Origin: Staphylotrichum longicolle
Taxonomy: Eukaryota > Ascomycota > Sordariomycetes > Sordariales > Chaetomiaceae
Assembly (NCBI GenBank): GCA_019096155.1
Contig: JAHCVI010000001.1
Span: 2,356,001-2,420,000, forward strand
Direction: 5' to 3'
Length of the DNA: 64,000 nt
Part shown: piece by piece, positions 43,976 to 55,466 of the stretch
Position numbering within the stretch: the first letter of the stretch is position 1
Layout of the letters: the number at the start of each line of letters is the position of its first letter
Position numbers and translations under genes: made by a program
The notes under the pieces: model-generated
What the model saw: only the letters and a program-made list of their open reading frames with translations
Database searches by the model: none
What the model was told of the DNA's origin: nothing

Positions 43976-45670
43976 TGGACGAGACCAAGGTTCGATTTTC
44001 GATTTACAGCGATCGCCAACCATCCGATATCAGACACCCAACACAGTCTGACCCTGGCTGTCGCGAATCAGAGGCGACTTGCACATCGTAAAACCGCCCG
44101 ACCCGCCCAACGTCGTCATTGAATTGGGCCGGCGTGGCTTGGCACGCACACGACCATGCTGCGAGACCCGCCAAATCGGGCAGGCCAGAACGAGAAATGG
44201 GCCTGGGGGATTTTCGCCTTCACCAAGCTCCTCCCCCTTGCCATCGCGGCGCCCTCCGCGTCGGGGCCATTCGGATTATCTCCCCAACCACGGGCAAGCG
44301 ACGTTTTCCTCGGCATGGGGTCCATCAACCATCCGTCTGATGGCCACGTTGCTGCTGACCCACGCGGGATGTGTGGGGTTCAACCCGCCGGACAAACCGC
44401 CGACCCGCCATTTCGACAAACGCGACTTTCCTCCTCCAGCGACTGTTCCGAATCAGTTTTTTTATTCCCGCATGCATGCATGCAGAGACGAACTGGGTCG
44501 ACTGGCCATCAGGGTCCTTGTTGACCCTCTGCGCAAGCATTTTTTTTTCCATTCCCCTTCCTCGGCCCTATTCGCTCACCATACGATATTTAATCGGCTC
44601 CACAACATGAGAGTCGAACCACAACATCTCCGAACCCATATCCGGCAGGCAAACAGGCGTCCAACTGTTTTTCCCTGCTTCTGCATCTAGGTACCTTGGG
44701 GGTTGGATGCACATTGGCGTTTCTGCATTGGGCAGGTGCTCAACTTTTTTTCTTGTTCGTATCTTCAAGGGAGGACATCATCAGCATTCGGTATCGCATC
44801 ATATCAGCATCTGAGCATTTTCATCGACATTGTGCGTTTTCTGTTCTTGGTTCATCTCATGGGTGTCACAAACGGCGCATGGGATGGTTTTAGGTCAAGC
44901 GGGCAGCGACTCAGGTTGCAAGGAAGGGTTTGCTTTTGGGGCACCAGTCACGGTTTAACACATTACTATTGCATTTGTTACGGCATCTCCAAAACAGAAG
45001 ATCGTTCTGATACAAAAATAAATCGTAAGACATGCGAGTTAGCAATAACATCCCGATATCTGATCCAACCGAGGCCCTGTGCGTCATGAAGGTCGTGGTG
45101 CGTATGTCCTGTGTCTTGGTTGAAACGGATGTGCATCTCAAAAAGATGTGGGCAGTCCGAGTCCGCCACCACCTTGTTTTTTTACATCCACATGTGTGGT
45201 ATGGGCAGGTACACCTAGGTAAGGGATGTACCTGCATCGTGCAACGACAACCCCATCCCTCGCTACCGTGAACCCACCGGATCTCATCTGGGGTTCCCAC
45301 GTGGAACCGCTCACAAGATCCGATCTATGTATGCCACGGCACGGGACGGGGAGATGGTTCCCGCCTCCTGGGCCCATGCACATGTGGTGTCATTGTGGAA
45401 GGTTCAGTCGTGATGGCCAGGCCCGGTGTGACAAGCACGGCAACTTCAGGGGGGGGAGGGGTTATGCAACTCGAACGTTAAGCTGGAACAGGAGAGAACA
45501 TCTGAAGCACGAAAATCCCCAGTGAGAGAACGGAAACATGAATCCCAGCCACCCGCATCTAATTTTGATCCGGATATCAAGATGAGAAAATAATGTACAG
45601 AGCAATGCAACACAAAAGAAAACGGCAAAGACCCATCACGATGCCGACATCAAGCCTTTTTAGGGTCCTT
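43976..45670. other. Convergent intergenic region, nothing recognised
   Basis: Between a plus-strand gene and the 3' end of RRP5. Only short frames. Expected to hold two 3' UTRs; the remaining ~1 kb is unexplained. Confidence 0.5.
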
Positions 45671-48600
45671 TTACTCGTCGTCCTCCTCTTCCTCCCCGCC
45701 CTTGCCAGCGCCACCTTTCCTCGCCGCCGCCAATCTCGCCCACTCCTGCGCCTTGGCTGACACCCGCTCCCTGCTCTTCGCATCCCCCTTCTCCTCCTCC
45801 CACGCCGCCCACCGCCTGAACCACGCCTTGGCCTGGCGGGGCTTCAGCCCCTTGACCTTGCTGCCGCGCTCAAACAGGTCCCGGACCACGGCCGGGTCGG
45901 CCTCGCCGCCGCCGACCGCGGGCGACGTCTCGAGGTCGAGCAGCTGGTTCCACAGGTCGAACTTCTTGGGGTAGGTCGCGAGCAGGCTCTCGAAGAGCGT
46001 GCGCCCTTGCTCGCGGTCGCCGTTGGCCGAGCGGAACTCGAGCGCCGCGAACTTGGGCAGGAGCGCCGTGTAAATGTGCGTCGCGTTGCTGCCGTTGCCC
46101 GCGTTACCGAGCACCTGCGTGGCGCGCTTGAGGAGGGCGCGCGCGCGGTCGGGCTGGTTGGCCGTGGTGTGGAGGAAGTGGGCGTAGTTGTACCAGACGT
46201 GCGGGGTGGTGAAGCCGTATTTCTTGAGGATCTTCTCAAAGAGATCATCCGCTTCCTGTGGGGAATGGTTAGTAAACGTGTCGGTTTGGAGAAGTTGTTG
46301 CGGGGGTAAACTTGCCTTGTGCTTGCCGGACTGGATATAGATGCTGGCCAGCCGCTCGTGGACCTCCTGGTCGTCGTTGTAGGTGCATGCCCGTTTGAAG
46401 ACATCCTCAACAGTCTCGTCTGTGCCGTAGGCGACCTCCAAGTTGAGGTAAGCAATCCAGACGTTCAGCTTCTCGGTCTCCTCCTTCATGCCGATGGACT
46501 TGATGGCTCGTTCGGCCACCTGTCTCGCGCTGGACAGGTCGTTGACTTGCATCTGAGAGGCCATGTAAGCGATCCACAGCTCGGACGAGTCCGGCTGACC
46601 GAGCAGGAGACGCTCGTAGTCGCTGGAGGTCTGTGGCCCGTTAATGTCGAGCTCGGCTGTCTTGTCGACGATGCCTTGGGGTTCCCGCCGTTTTTTAGCC
46701 TTCTTGCTTGGCCCGTCGGTAACGGCGCTGTTTGCGTTGTCGTCGGCGTCCAAGGCATTGGCAGTCCAGTCGAAACCACCCGCGTCGAGGCCTGTGAGTC
46801 CTTCCTCGGCCGCTTCGGCCATGTCAACATCGCTGTCCTCCTCGTTTGCCTCGTCGGAATCTTCATCGTCAGAGCCACCAATGAGAATGGCGCCACCAGC
46901 ATCGCTCATCTCTTCGTCAACGTCACTCTCTTCCTCCCCATCGAGAGCCGCGCCCGCACCCTCATCCTCGCTATCGACATCCATGTCATCGGCCTCACCG
47001 TCCTTGAAGTACGAGGGCTTCAATCCGAGGTTGATCCGCCGCTTATCGAGGTCCACCTTCAGGACGCGGGCCTTGACGCGGTCGCCCTCATTGTAAAGCG
47101 TCCTCGCATCCTTGACCGCCCGGTCCGCCATCTCGCTGCGGTGGCACAGACCGGAGAGATTCCTCGAGCCGTCAATGTCGATGAAAGCACCGAACTCTTC
47201 GACCTTGCGCACCTTGCCGGTGATGGTCTGGCCTTCCTGCAGATCCGCGATGGTGATGAGCGGAACGTAGTCCTTCTCCACCACCGAGGGCTTCAAGCTC
47301 ATCTCGATACGGCCATCATCCACGGAGACGATGCGACCCTTGACGACCTGATCGACCTGGAAGTGCTCCTTCCAATCCTTCAGGTACGCGTCGGACAAGT
47401 TCTTGATCTTCACCAGGGCCACGACGTCTCCGCCAAGGGATACAAAGAGACCCTTGTCTGAAACATTTCTGACGAACCCGCGGATGATATCGCCAACTTC
47501 GAGCTTGGTGCTCTTTGTGACCTCCTTGTCCTTGACAGGGAGGGATGAGTTGAGAACCCTTGACGGTCTCATAGACATCCGCAGCCGCTTGTTGCTCTTG
47601 TCGACCTCGACAATAGCTACCCGGACAATCTCATTCTTGGAGTGCGAGAGAGGGTTTGCCTCATCGTAGTCGTCAGCGAGATCCGCCAGGTGCACAGGCC
47701 CTGACACGAGCTCGCTCAGCTTGACGATAACCTGCCTGTCGTTGACCTTGGTGATCTTGGCAGGCAGAACTAATCCCTGCTGAATCTTGTCCCAGGTGAG
47801 TTGACTGGCATCCGCGGTCCGCGCTGAGAGATCAACCCTCTCCTTCTCCTTGTTCACAGCGAGAACGCGCACCTGAAGCGCGCAGCCCACGGGGAAACTC
47901 TTCTCCAGATTCGCCAACTTGGACAAGTCGTCCGAAGCCTCCATGGCGCTGATCCTGCCCCGCACGTTGGGGGTGATGTTCGCCCACAAGTAGTTGGATG
48001 CGATGTTATTGACAAAGGCGAGGGACGTAGACCCGACCTCAATCTTGTCAAGAGTCTGGGCTTCGGGAAGTGTGTCTTCCTTGAGGTCGCTCGGCTTCAT
48101 GGAGAGTTCCAGAACTGAGTGGCTCGAACGGTGGGTGATGGGGAGGAAACGGTGATTGCGGGCATCGTGGACACCGAGAACGCGAACCTGGACGATGTCG
48201 TTTGGCTTGAACCGCTTTAATGGCCTCTTCGGATCCGGAATGTCCTCAAACTTGTCAAAAACCTGGGAAACGTCGATCCGTCCCTGGATATTGTCCGCGA
48301 TCTGTACGTTAAGTTGCGTCTCCTTGACAGACTTCACCTTTGCTTTGGTGAGCTTGCCAATCGCGAGGTCATCCACGGAGGAAATTGACTCGTCCAAGGA
48401 ATTCACCGCTTTCTCGGTGACCTTGGCCGACTTCTTGATCTCCTCGTCCGCGGCTGACGGGATGGCGACTACCAGGCGACCAAGATCGTTATCGACGGAG
48501 GTGATCTTGACAACAACAGACTGAGATTTGTGCATCCCAAAACCCGGCTTGTCTTGCGCCTCACGGGGCAGCTTTGATTTGGGAAGGAGAGCTGTCAGCT

Positions 48601-51181
48601 TTCCTCCGAACTGCACAAATACGGCCGTTGCGGTGATATTCCGGACGAAACCGGCAACCTTGTCCCCTATCCGAGCACTCTCCACGCTCGTAAGAAGCTT
48701 TCCCTCCTTGCTGGCTTGGACAAGGCTCGGCTTGTGGGAGAGGGTGATGGACCGACGGCCTTCATTTTTCTCCAAAACGACCAGCTCAGAAAGGGTTTGG
48801 TTGACATGAATCTTCTTGAGTGCGGACTGGGTCTTGCTGACCGATTTGTCCGTGAGATGCGCGACCGGGAGGATGGCCTTCAATGAGCTGTCGGCGAGTT
48901 CAACAAAAATGTCGTCCTCGGTCTTCTGTGTAACCTTTGCCGAAACCAAGTCGCCAATCTGGAGCTTCTTGAGGGCAAGCTGCTTTTCGAGGCCAAAGGC
49001 AGAAGGGTCTTTGCAGGAAACGATGAGCTTGCCTGCCTCGGGATCGAAGCTGATAACGTAGATGCTGACTGTCTGACCCACACGGAAGTGCTCCTTAGGG
49101 TCGCGGATGTAGGCTTCACTCATCTCGGAAACAGGGAGGAAGCCGCGCAACGGGCCGTAGAACTGAACGATGGCGCCGTGTTGCAGCAAGCTCACAATCG
49201 TGCCCGGAGCCTGCAGACCAACCGCGAGCTCGTCGTATGATTTGATAGCGGGCGCCTCCGAGTTGACCAGTGTCTTTTTGAGGGTCAGACGAAGCTGATG
49301 CATCGCCGGGTTGGTGGAGAGGACGCGGGCCTTCACCTTCATCCCTTCCCTGAACTTCTTCTGGGGATGCTGAAGGTGGACATCGGCAAGGTGCGTTTCA
49401 GGGACGAGGCCAGAGATTCCGTCGGCAATGTTGACAATGAGGCCACCGAGACCGTCCTGGTTGATGACAAGCTTCTCAACCACGCCGGGAACTACCGCTC
49501 CCACGGGGATGTCCTCAATTCTCAAAAAGGTTTGTTCCAGAACCTTTTTCTCAAAAGAGAGGAGGAACATGCCGTCAAAGTTGTTGTAGCCAACGACACG
49601 ACCCGGGTGGACGGACCCGACCTTGTAGGGACCGCTGCTCTCGAACAAGCTGTCGACCTTGCCGTCCTTGACCCGAGAGATGTGAACGAATCCCGGAACG
49701 CCCTCAACGCCAACGTCAACATACAGGCCGATGCCCGGCTCAACTCTCTGCACTGTGCACTTGTCCACAATTGCTGAGTGGGCGAGAACTTGGGTGGGCA
49801 GGGTTTCCTTGCTACCTTCGCCAGTTGTCTTTGGCTTGAGTGAAAGCACATGCGGCAGTACAGAGATGCCCAGCTTGGGCAACTTCGCATTCGGGAACGT
49901 GCAGATGATCCTCGCCTTGACACGTGAACCGACCTTGAACTTCTCCACAAGGTCGACACCATCGGGCCCGGAACCTGAGTGGACGAGGTCCGCAGTGACA
50001 TCCAGGTGACCCATCACCTTGCCAACGACGCCGTGCGGGGAGACCTCGGACACCAAAACGTCGGCCGTGGTCCCCGGCAGATATGAGCCGATCGTAGTGG
50101 CACCGGAGGGGCTGTTTTTGTGGTTTCCGAGACGGTCTTGCAGCGTCGAGAGCTGAACAATCTTGCCGCCCGCGGGCTTCCCTGTCGCAATGCAGAGTAG
50201 GGCCGAGCCCGGTTGCAAACTCTCGGCGGGAAACCCCTGGTCGAGTTGCTTGCGAGACAAGAACCCCGTCAGCTGAGACTCGGATATACTGATATCCATG
50301 ACGAAGCCGTGATCTTCCTCGCTGACGATTGATGCCATGAGCGTGCAGTTTTCAACCACATCCTGCTCGGACATTCCGCTGTTGGCCTGTGCCGGTTCAA
50401 GAGACAGTTCGATGTGCCGCTTCGTCTTCCCTGGTGTTGATTCATCTTGTGTCGATGCGACATAGGCGCGCACATACTGGCCGATATGGAAAATGGTCTT
50501 CAGGTCGACATCATCGGCACCCTCGTCTTCAGACTCCTCGTCGTCGTCCTCCTTCTCGGCACTCGCTTGCAGCCGTTGTGTGAGCAACCCGGAGATGGCG
50601 GTAATGGGGACATGGCCGACGAGGTTGTTCGGTAACGCAATGGCGATATCGAGAGGGTTGATGGCGCAGACAGTTCCTAGGACCAGCGAGCCTTTGACCA
50701 GCCGCTACAGCAAGTTAGTCAGTTGCACAACCCGCGGCCACCCTCTCGAACCGTGCCCTACCTTGAAGTTCAGACTCTCAATCTTGACAGCATCGTCGTC
50801 CTTGGCAGGCTTGTCGGCTGTGTCGTCGGCGCGGGACTTGCGCCTCTTCTTCCTGGATGCCTTCTCCCCCTTTTGCCCCGTAGAGTGCTCCTCGAACAGA
50901 ACGTCCTTCTTCGCCTGGATCGAGATCTGCTTCTGCTCAAGGGGGGTCAGGACGCTCCCGCCGCCTCGGGGAAACAATGGCTCCTCCTCCTTGAGCTTGG
51001 TAACCACCGGAGCAGCTGCCGGCTTCGCGGGGGATTTGGGTTGCGCTGCGCCCTTCTTGCTGTCGCCTTTTGACGATTCGCTCGCTTTCGCCCGCTTCGA
51101 GGGTCTTGGTTCGGTCGTGGGCCGGGCGGATTTGGAGGCTGAGGCGCCGTTGGGGCCTTCTTTGCGTTTCAAAGAGCCCAT
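45671..51181 (-). CDS. rrp5: RRP5, rRNA biogenesis protein with S1 and HAT repeats
   Basis: Nucleolar scaffold for both 40S and 60S assembly, needed for cleavages at A0-A3 in the ITS1 region of pre-rRNA (established in yeast). Exons 51181-50762, 50704-46316 and 46255-45671 give 1,797 residues, the usual size. The N-terminus is Lys/Ser-rich and nuclear-signal-like. The body is a long series of S1 RNA-binding repeats (for example GSLVLGTVCAINPLDIAIAL, VGDIIRGFVRNVSDKGLFVSL, GQTITGKVRKVEEFGAFIDI). A strongly acidic linker follows (about 1,390-1,460), then C-terminal HAT/TPR-like helices (SSELWIAYMASQMQ, LNVWIAYLNLEVAYG, HVWYNYAHFL). Intron 1 is a normal 57 nt. Intron 2 (46315-46256) is GC-AG with GCAAGT donor and TTTACTAAC branch; it is 60 nt with no stop, so unspliced RNA would add 20 residues. 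Divergent from the YML020W-like gene. Confidence 0.94.
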
Positions 51182-51935
51182 CCTTAAAGTATGGGGGTTT
51201 GGGGGGCGGCAATTGAAGGATAAACCTGCCACAGCTGCCTCTTCTGCGCAACGGCTCCAAACCCAAAAAGCTGCCGGCTCCAAAGAGTGCTCGCTGAAAG
51301 CTGCCCGCCACAAAAATTTCTAGCGGGTCCTGAGTCTCGGCGAGGGCGATAACGATAAGAAAGGCGGTGGGAGAGGGGAGGGTGGGGAAGGGTGCTGCCA
51401 AGCCGAGCCTCCAGCTGAGCTCCACCGCTTCCGCTCAGGGGTCTGACGGCTGAATGCATGGCCGATCATCGCTGGGCGCGTAGTGCCGAAGGCAGCTGAA
51501 GCTTTGAAGTGAAGGTATGCAGGACAAAGAGGTGGATATTTGACTGCTTCCAAACCAACACGGCCTTTCCTGAACATTGAGCACTAGGCTCTTTTTGTAA
51601 TTCAGAGCTGAGAAATCTGACTACGCATCGATTTATTTTGCGAAATCTCCGCCAAGAAGCCTGTCCGTAGCGGTGCTTGCGTCTCATGGTGCTGGTCCCT
51701 GATACAACCCAATGACCAGATGACGTACATGCAGCCTCGGGACGGAAGCCAACGGGGATGAGCCAACTGGGAGCAGGTGCTCCGACCGCAGCCACGCAAG
51801 AGGACAACACACGATAAGGCAACAACACCAGCAACAACAACAATAACCACGACGGAATCTACGACGCGATTGCATCCCCGGCAAAGAGATCCTACTGAAG
51901 CTCTCTCATAGTTATTGCCTCAGTCGATCTGCGCC
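51182..51935. promoter_or_regulatory. Shared promoter of RRP5 and the YML020W-like gene
   Basis: 754 nt between divergent start codons. No coding sequence. Contains an AAAAATTT element near the RRP5 side (listed separately) and a CAA-repeat leader (about 51,817-51,845) before the rightward gene. Confidence 0.6.
51312..51319 (-). promoter_or_regulatory. RRPE-like AAATTTTT element upstream of RRP5
   Basis: AAAAATTT (plus strand) lies about 130 nt upstream of the RRP5 start. The rRNA-processing element of yeast ribosome-biogenesis promoters has the core AAAATTT; use of RRPE in this lineage is an assumption and a short A/T word can occur by chance. No PAC (GATGAG) partner was noticed. Confidence 0.3.
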
Positions 51936-54916
51936 ATGGGTTCTCGCAAGCGGGCGAAACCCAACCCTGCGGCGCCCCCCGAGCTGAGCACCTCGACCCC
52001 TCTCCCCTCCGCGATGCCATCGCAACCTACATCCAAGTCCTCCAAATCATCCAAAGCAACCCATGCCGATAATCTCAGCGCTGAGAATGCGTCTCCAAAT
52101 ACCGACACGAACCTGCCGCAGGCTACACCCCGAACGTCGCAAGCGGGTGGTAGCGGTGACAGCACACCGACTTCTGCGTCGGGCTCCAAACAAGTATGCC
52201 TTTCCTTCAGAACGGTTCTGACTTGGTTATCATGGCCTACCCCTCTATTTTCAACGGCACTTTTGCTGACTGTACTAGGTCCACAAAACGCGAAGTTGGT
52301 ACGGATCGTGGCCCCGGGTGCCCAAGTCCGCAGCCTCGACGCAGGTCGCACGAGAGACGATACTGGGAGGAACGTCAAAGCCGAAGGGAATCGCGGATTT
52401 TAGTCGGTTTGAAACCAAGAAGTCTTCCGATACCTTGAGCAATAGCGAAGCGACCCCGACGAACCCGACCATGCCCAAGATACAGGAGGACGCCGCGAAC
52501 AGTAGCGACCAACACCAGGATCCATCTCCGGCAGTAACCGAGGAGGTTGCGAAGCCCGACGACAAAACAAGGCCAGTGGAAGTCGATACCAAGATGACAG
52601 ATGCCGATCAGGAGGCGGAGGGTGTAGAGTCAGCCAGCGAACAACCCGGAGACGCGCCTCCTGAGCAGCAGGTTTCTACCACAACGACGCCTCAGCGGCC
52701 CGTATCAGGGTGGTTTGGATGGCTTGGAAGACCAGCAACAACAGCTAAACAAACCCCAGCTGTGCCTGGGATTGTTTCAGAGTCTTCCGCCCAGGGAGAA
52801 GCTACACCCCCAGCCGAGGCAGCGCCACCGGAGACGAAGCCTTCCGAGGAAGACAAGGAAGCGCCACCAGGCCAGCAAACATCTGATGCTGCTGGCAGTC
52901 CCGATCAGGCACCCCTGACAACGGACAAGGTAGTAGCCACTTCCGGAGGCTCCTGGTTGTGGTCTTGGTCCAGCAGGACTGCTGCCGTTCCTTCACAGCC
53001 CGAGCCCGGGCCACCAACCGCTGAACCAGAGACATCACCTCCACCAGTGAAGGACCCTGAGGATGTGGTTATGGAAGACGCTCCGGTAGCAGAAATCGCC
53101 CCTGAGCCTCCCACACCCGCGCCAAAGGCAGGCTCTACATGGGCATTCTGGTCCCGCGATGCAGGGTCGGCATCGAGCAAGAAGCCCATTCAAACTGGCG
53201 GGCAGGGCGAGCAAGGCGAGCAAGGCGAACAAGGTCAGCTCGCCGTCATGGGTGAGAGGTCCGAAACGCATCCTCAGCGAGCAAACTCGATGGAGTTTAA
53301 AAGCACGCCAGTCAAGGAACCCCCTCTTAAATCGGCCAGGAAAGATGAGCCGGCGAAAAGCGTCAAGACACCCTCTCGAGAGTCCTCTTCCAAGAGCAAC
53401 AAACGAGTCCGTCCACAGTCAATGGACATCGATGACGTGACGCCTGTCCGCCCGAGCACGCCCAAGGCTGACGCAGCAACAAAGCCAACTGCTCCTAAAA
53501 CACCCACCTCCTCTACAAAGGCTTTGCCGCCAAACCTTCTGCTCCCATCATTCAGTGGCACTTACAAGCTCAAGGAAAACCCGTCAATTCTGAAACAAAT
53601 TGCTCAGCTTCTGCTTAGGACGCAACAGTCTTCGGCAAAGCATGTGTACCTGACGAAAGAACCGCCGAAGATCAAGAAGGCTGTGGCGATTGGTGTCCAC
53701 GGTCTCTTCCCAGCAAACTACCTCCGGCCCATGATTGGCCAACCGACCGGCACGTCCATCAAGTTTGCGAACCACTGCGCCGAGGCCATCAGGAGGTGGG
53801 CGAATAGCCATGGATGTGAGGACTGCGAGATTGAGAAGATCGCCTTGGAAGGGGAAGGAAAAATTGGCGAGCGTGTGGAGAACCTGTGGAAGTTGTTGCT
53901 GAACTGGATCGAACTCATTCGCGATGCGGACTTGATACTTATTGCTTGCCACTCACAGGGAGTTCCTGTTAGCATCATGCTGCTGGCTAAGCTCATCGAG
54001 CTGGGTGTTGTGTCGTCGACCAAAGTGGGGGTGTGCGCCATGGGTGAGTGATCACGGAGTACGCTTCTCTTAGACGAAGACACTGACGACGAGTTTCTCA
54101 GCTGGCGTTTTACTCGGGCCCTTTCCCGACTATCGGTCCAGCATGGGCATTCTTATGGGGTCGGCTGCTGAGCTCTGGGAGTTTGCGGACCCCCAGAGTG
54201 AAGTGTCCAAGCGGCTCGAAGCGTCCATCAAGGCGGTTCTGAGTTATGGGGCACGTCTCACCTACATTGGCAGCATCGACGACCAGCTTGTGCCGGTAGA
54301 GGTTCGTAGTCTTCTTCCCACTCCGAGCCAATCTAGCTTACTCACAGATGATTCAGTCTGCCATCTACGCACCAGCCCACCACCCATACATTTACCGCGC
54401 TGTCTTTATCGACAGCCGTATCCATGCTCCGGACTTGTCAGTTCCCTTTCACTCCACCCCTTGTTTCCCTGTACCCTAGTCCTAACACGTCCCAGCATCG
54501 CCCACCTCGTCGGCTTCGCCCTTAAGCTCCGCAACCTGGGCGTCTCGGACCACGGCCTGATCCGCGAGCTCTCGACCCCGCTCGCGGGCAGCCTGTACTC
54601 GGGCGAGGGCCACTCGCGCCTGTACGACGACCCGCAGGTCTACGACCTGGCCGTGACGCACGCGCTCGAGACGACGGACGTCGAAGGGGCCGTCCCGCCC
54701 TGCGAGGTCCACCACCGGCCCGGCGGGGGGTTGTCGAATCCCAACCCGTACCACCTGCCGTGGATCATGCGGGGCCTGCTGGAGGAGGACTTTGTCAAGA
54801 CGGAGCTGTCGGCAGAGACGGCCGAGCTGGTGCGGCAGTTTGACGATTGGAAGCCGGTTACGAAGGCGTTAAAGGATGTCAAGTATCGCCTGGAGGCTGT
54901 TAGGTCCAAGTTGTAG
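51936..54916 (+). CDS. YML020W-like protein with alpha/beta-hydrolase-type domain and Trp-pair motifs
   Basis: Five exons (51936-52193, 52279-54043, 54102-54301, 54348-54436, 54496-54916), all GT-AG and in frame, give 910 residues. Residues 1 to about 520 are disordered, Pro/Glu/Thr-rich, and carry four evenly scattered tryptophan-pair motifs: SWYGSWPR (about 92), GWFGWLGR (230), SWLWSWSSR (311), TWAFWSRD (373). A short G-E-Q repeat lies near 400. The folded C-terminal half (about 530-910) has hydrolase-fold features: KAVAIGVHGLFP (oxyanion-type HG), and ILIACHSQGVPVSIMLLAKL with a nucleophile-elbow-like HSQG (G-x-S-x-G is not perfect: C-H-S-Q-G). DDQLVP is the likely acid position. It resembles yeast YML020W, of unknown function. 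Substrate unknown; a lipid or ester is a guess. Confidence 0.85.
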
Positions 54917-55056
54917 GTTTTCGGTGGTGGTTCTGCATAGATTCTGGGAAGACTAGCGAGCGAACACGTACTTGGTTTGGCGTATTGTTGGATTTGGGTT
55001 GGACGGGGGATCTGGGTTGGGGCGGGGAGGGATGGATGGATATCGGCATTTGACTT

Positions 55057-55089
<33 letters not shown>

Positions 55090-55466
55090 CCAGAGATGGA
55101 TTCCAGGGGAGATACCAGGCGATTGGGGGACTTCAGACCGTTTACATACAGATACGTACATGATACAGGGCTTCACCAGCCGGCTGCTACTTAGCTAGAC
55201 GTACATCAGGGGCAACAAGACTATTCAACAGTACTTGGTCGTTTCTAAGGTGTTTTCGCTGGTTGATTGAAGATACACTCATGTTGAATGGAGGGCTTGT
55301 ATTGCCCGTTTACCTACGACATCTGAGAGCACACAGCACGCTACCGTTCCTCAACCTTTCCAAAAGAATTAGGAGCTGGTCTATACACTCAAAGCTATCA
55401 TGACACTTCTTTCGATATTTCTTCAGATCTTACAACCACGGACACACGCCCCCCACTAATTTTAAC
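54917..55466. other. Convergent intergenic region with a T29 run
   Basis: Two 3' UTRs expected. A 29-base thymine run lies at 55061-55089. No gene seen. Confidence 0.6.
55061..55089 (+). repeat. Homopolymer of 29 thymines
   Basis: Uninterrupted T29, about 145 nt past the stop of the rightward gene. Could be an unstable microsatellite in a 3' UTR; exact length is uncertain. Confidence 0.85.

Noticed and set aside
46319..47461. 380-codon plus-strand frame inside RRP5
   Set aside because: Opposite strand of S1 repeats and the acidic linker; no domain, and RRP5 is certain.
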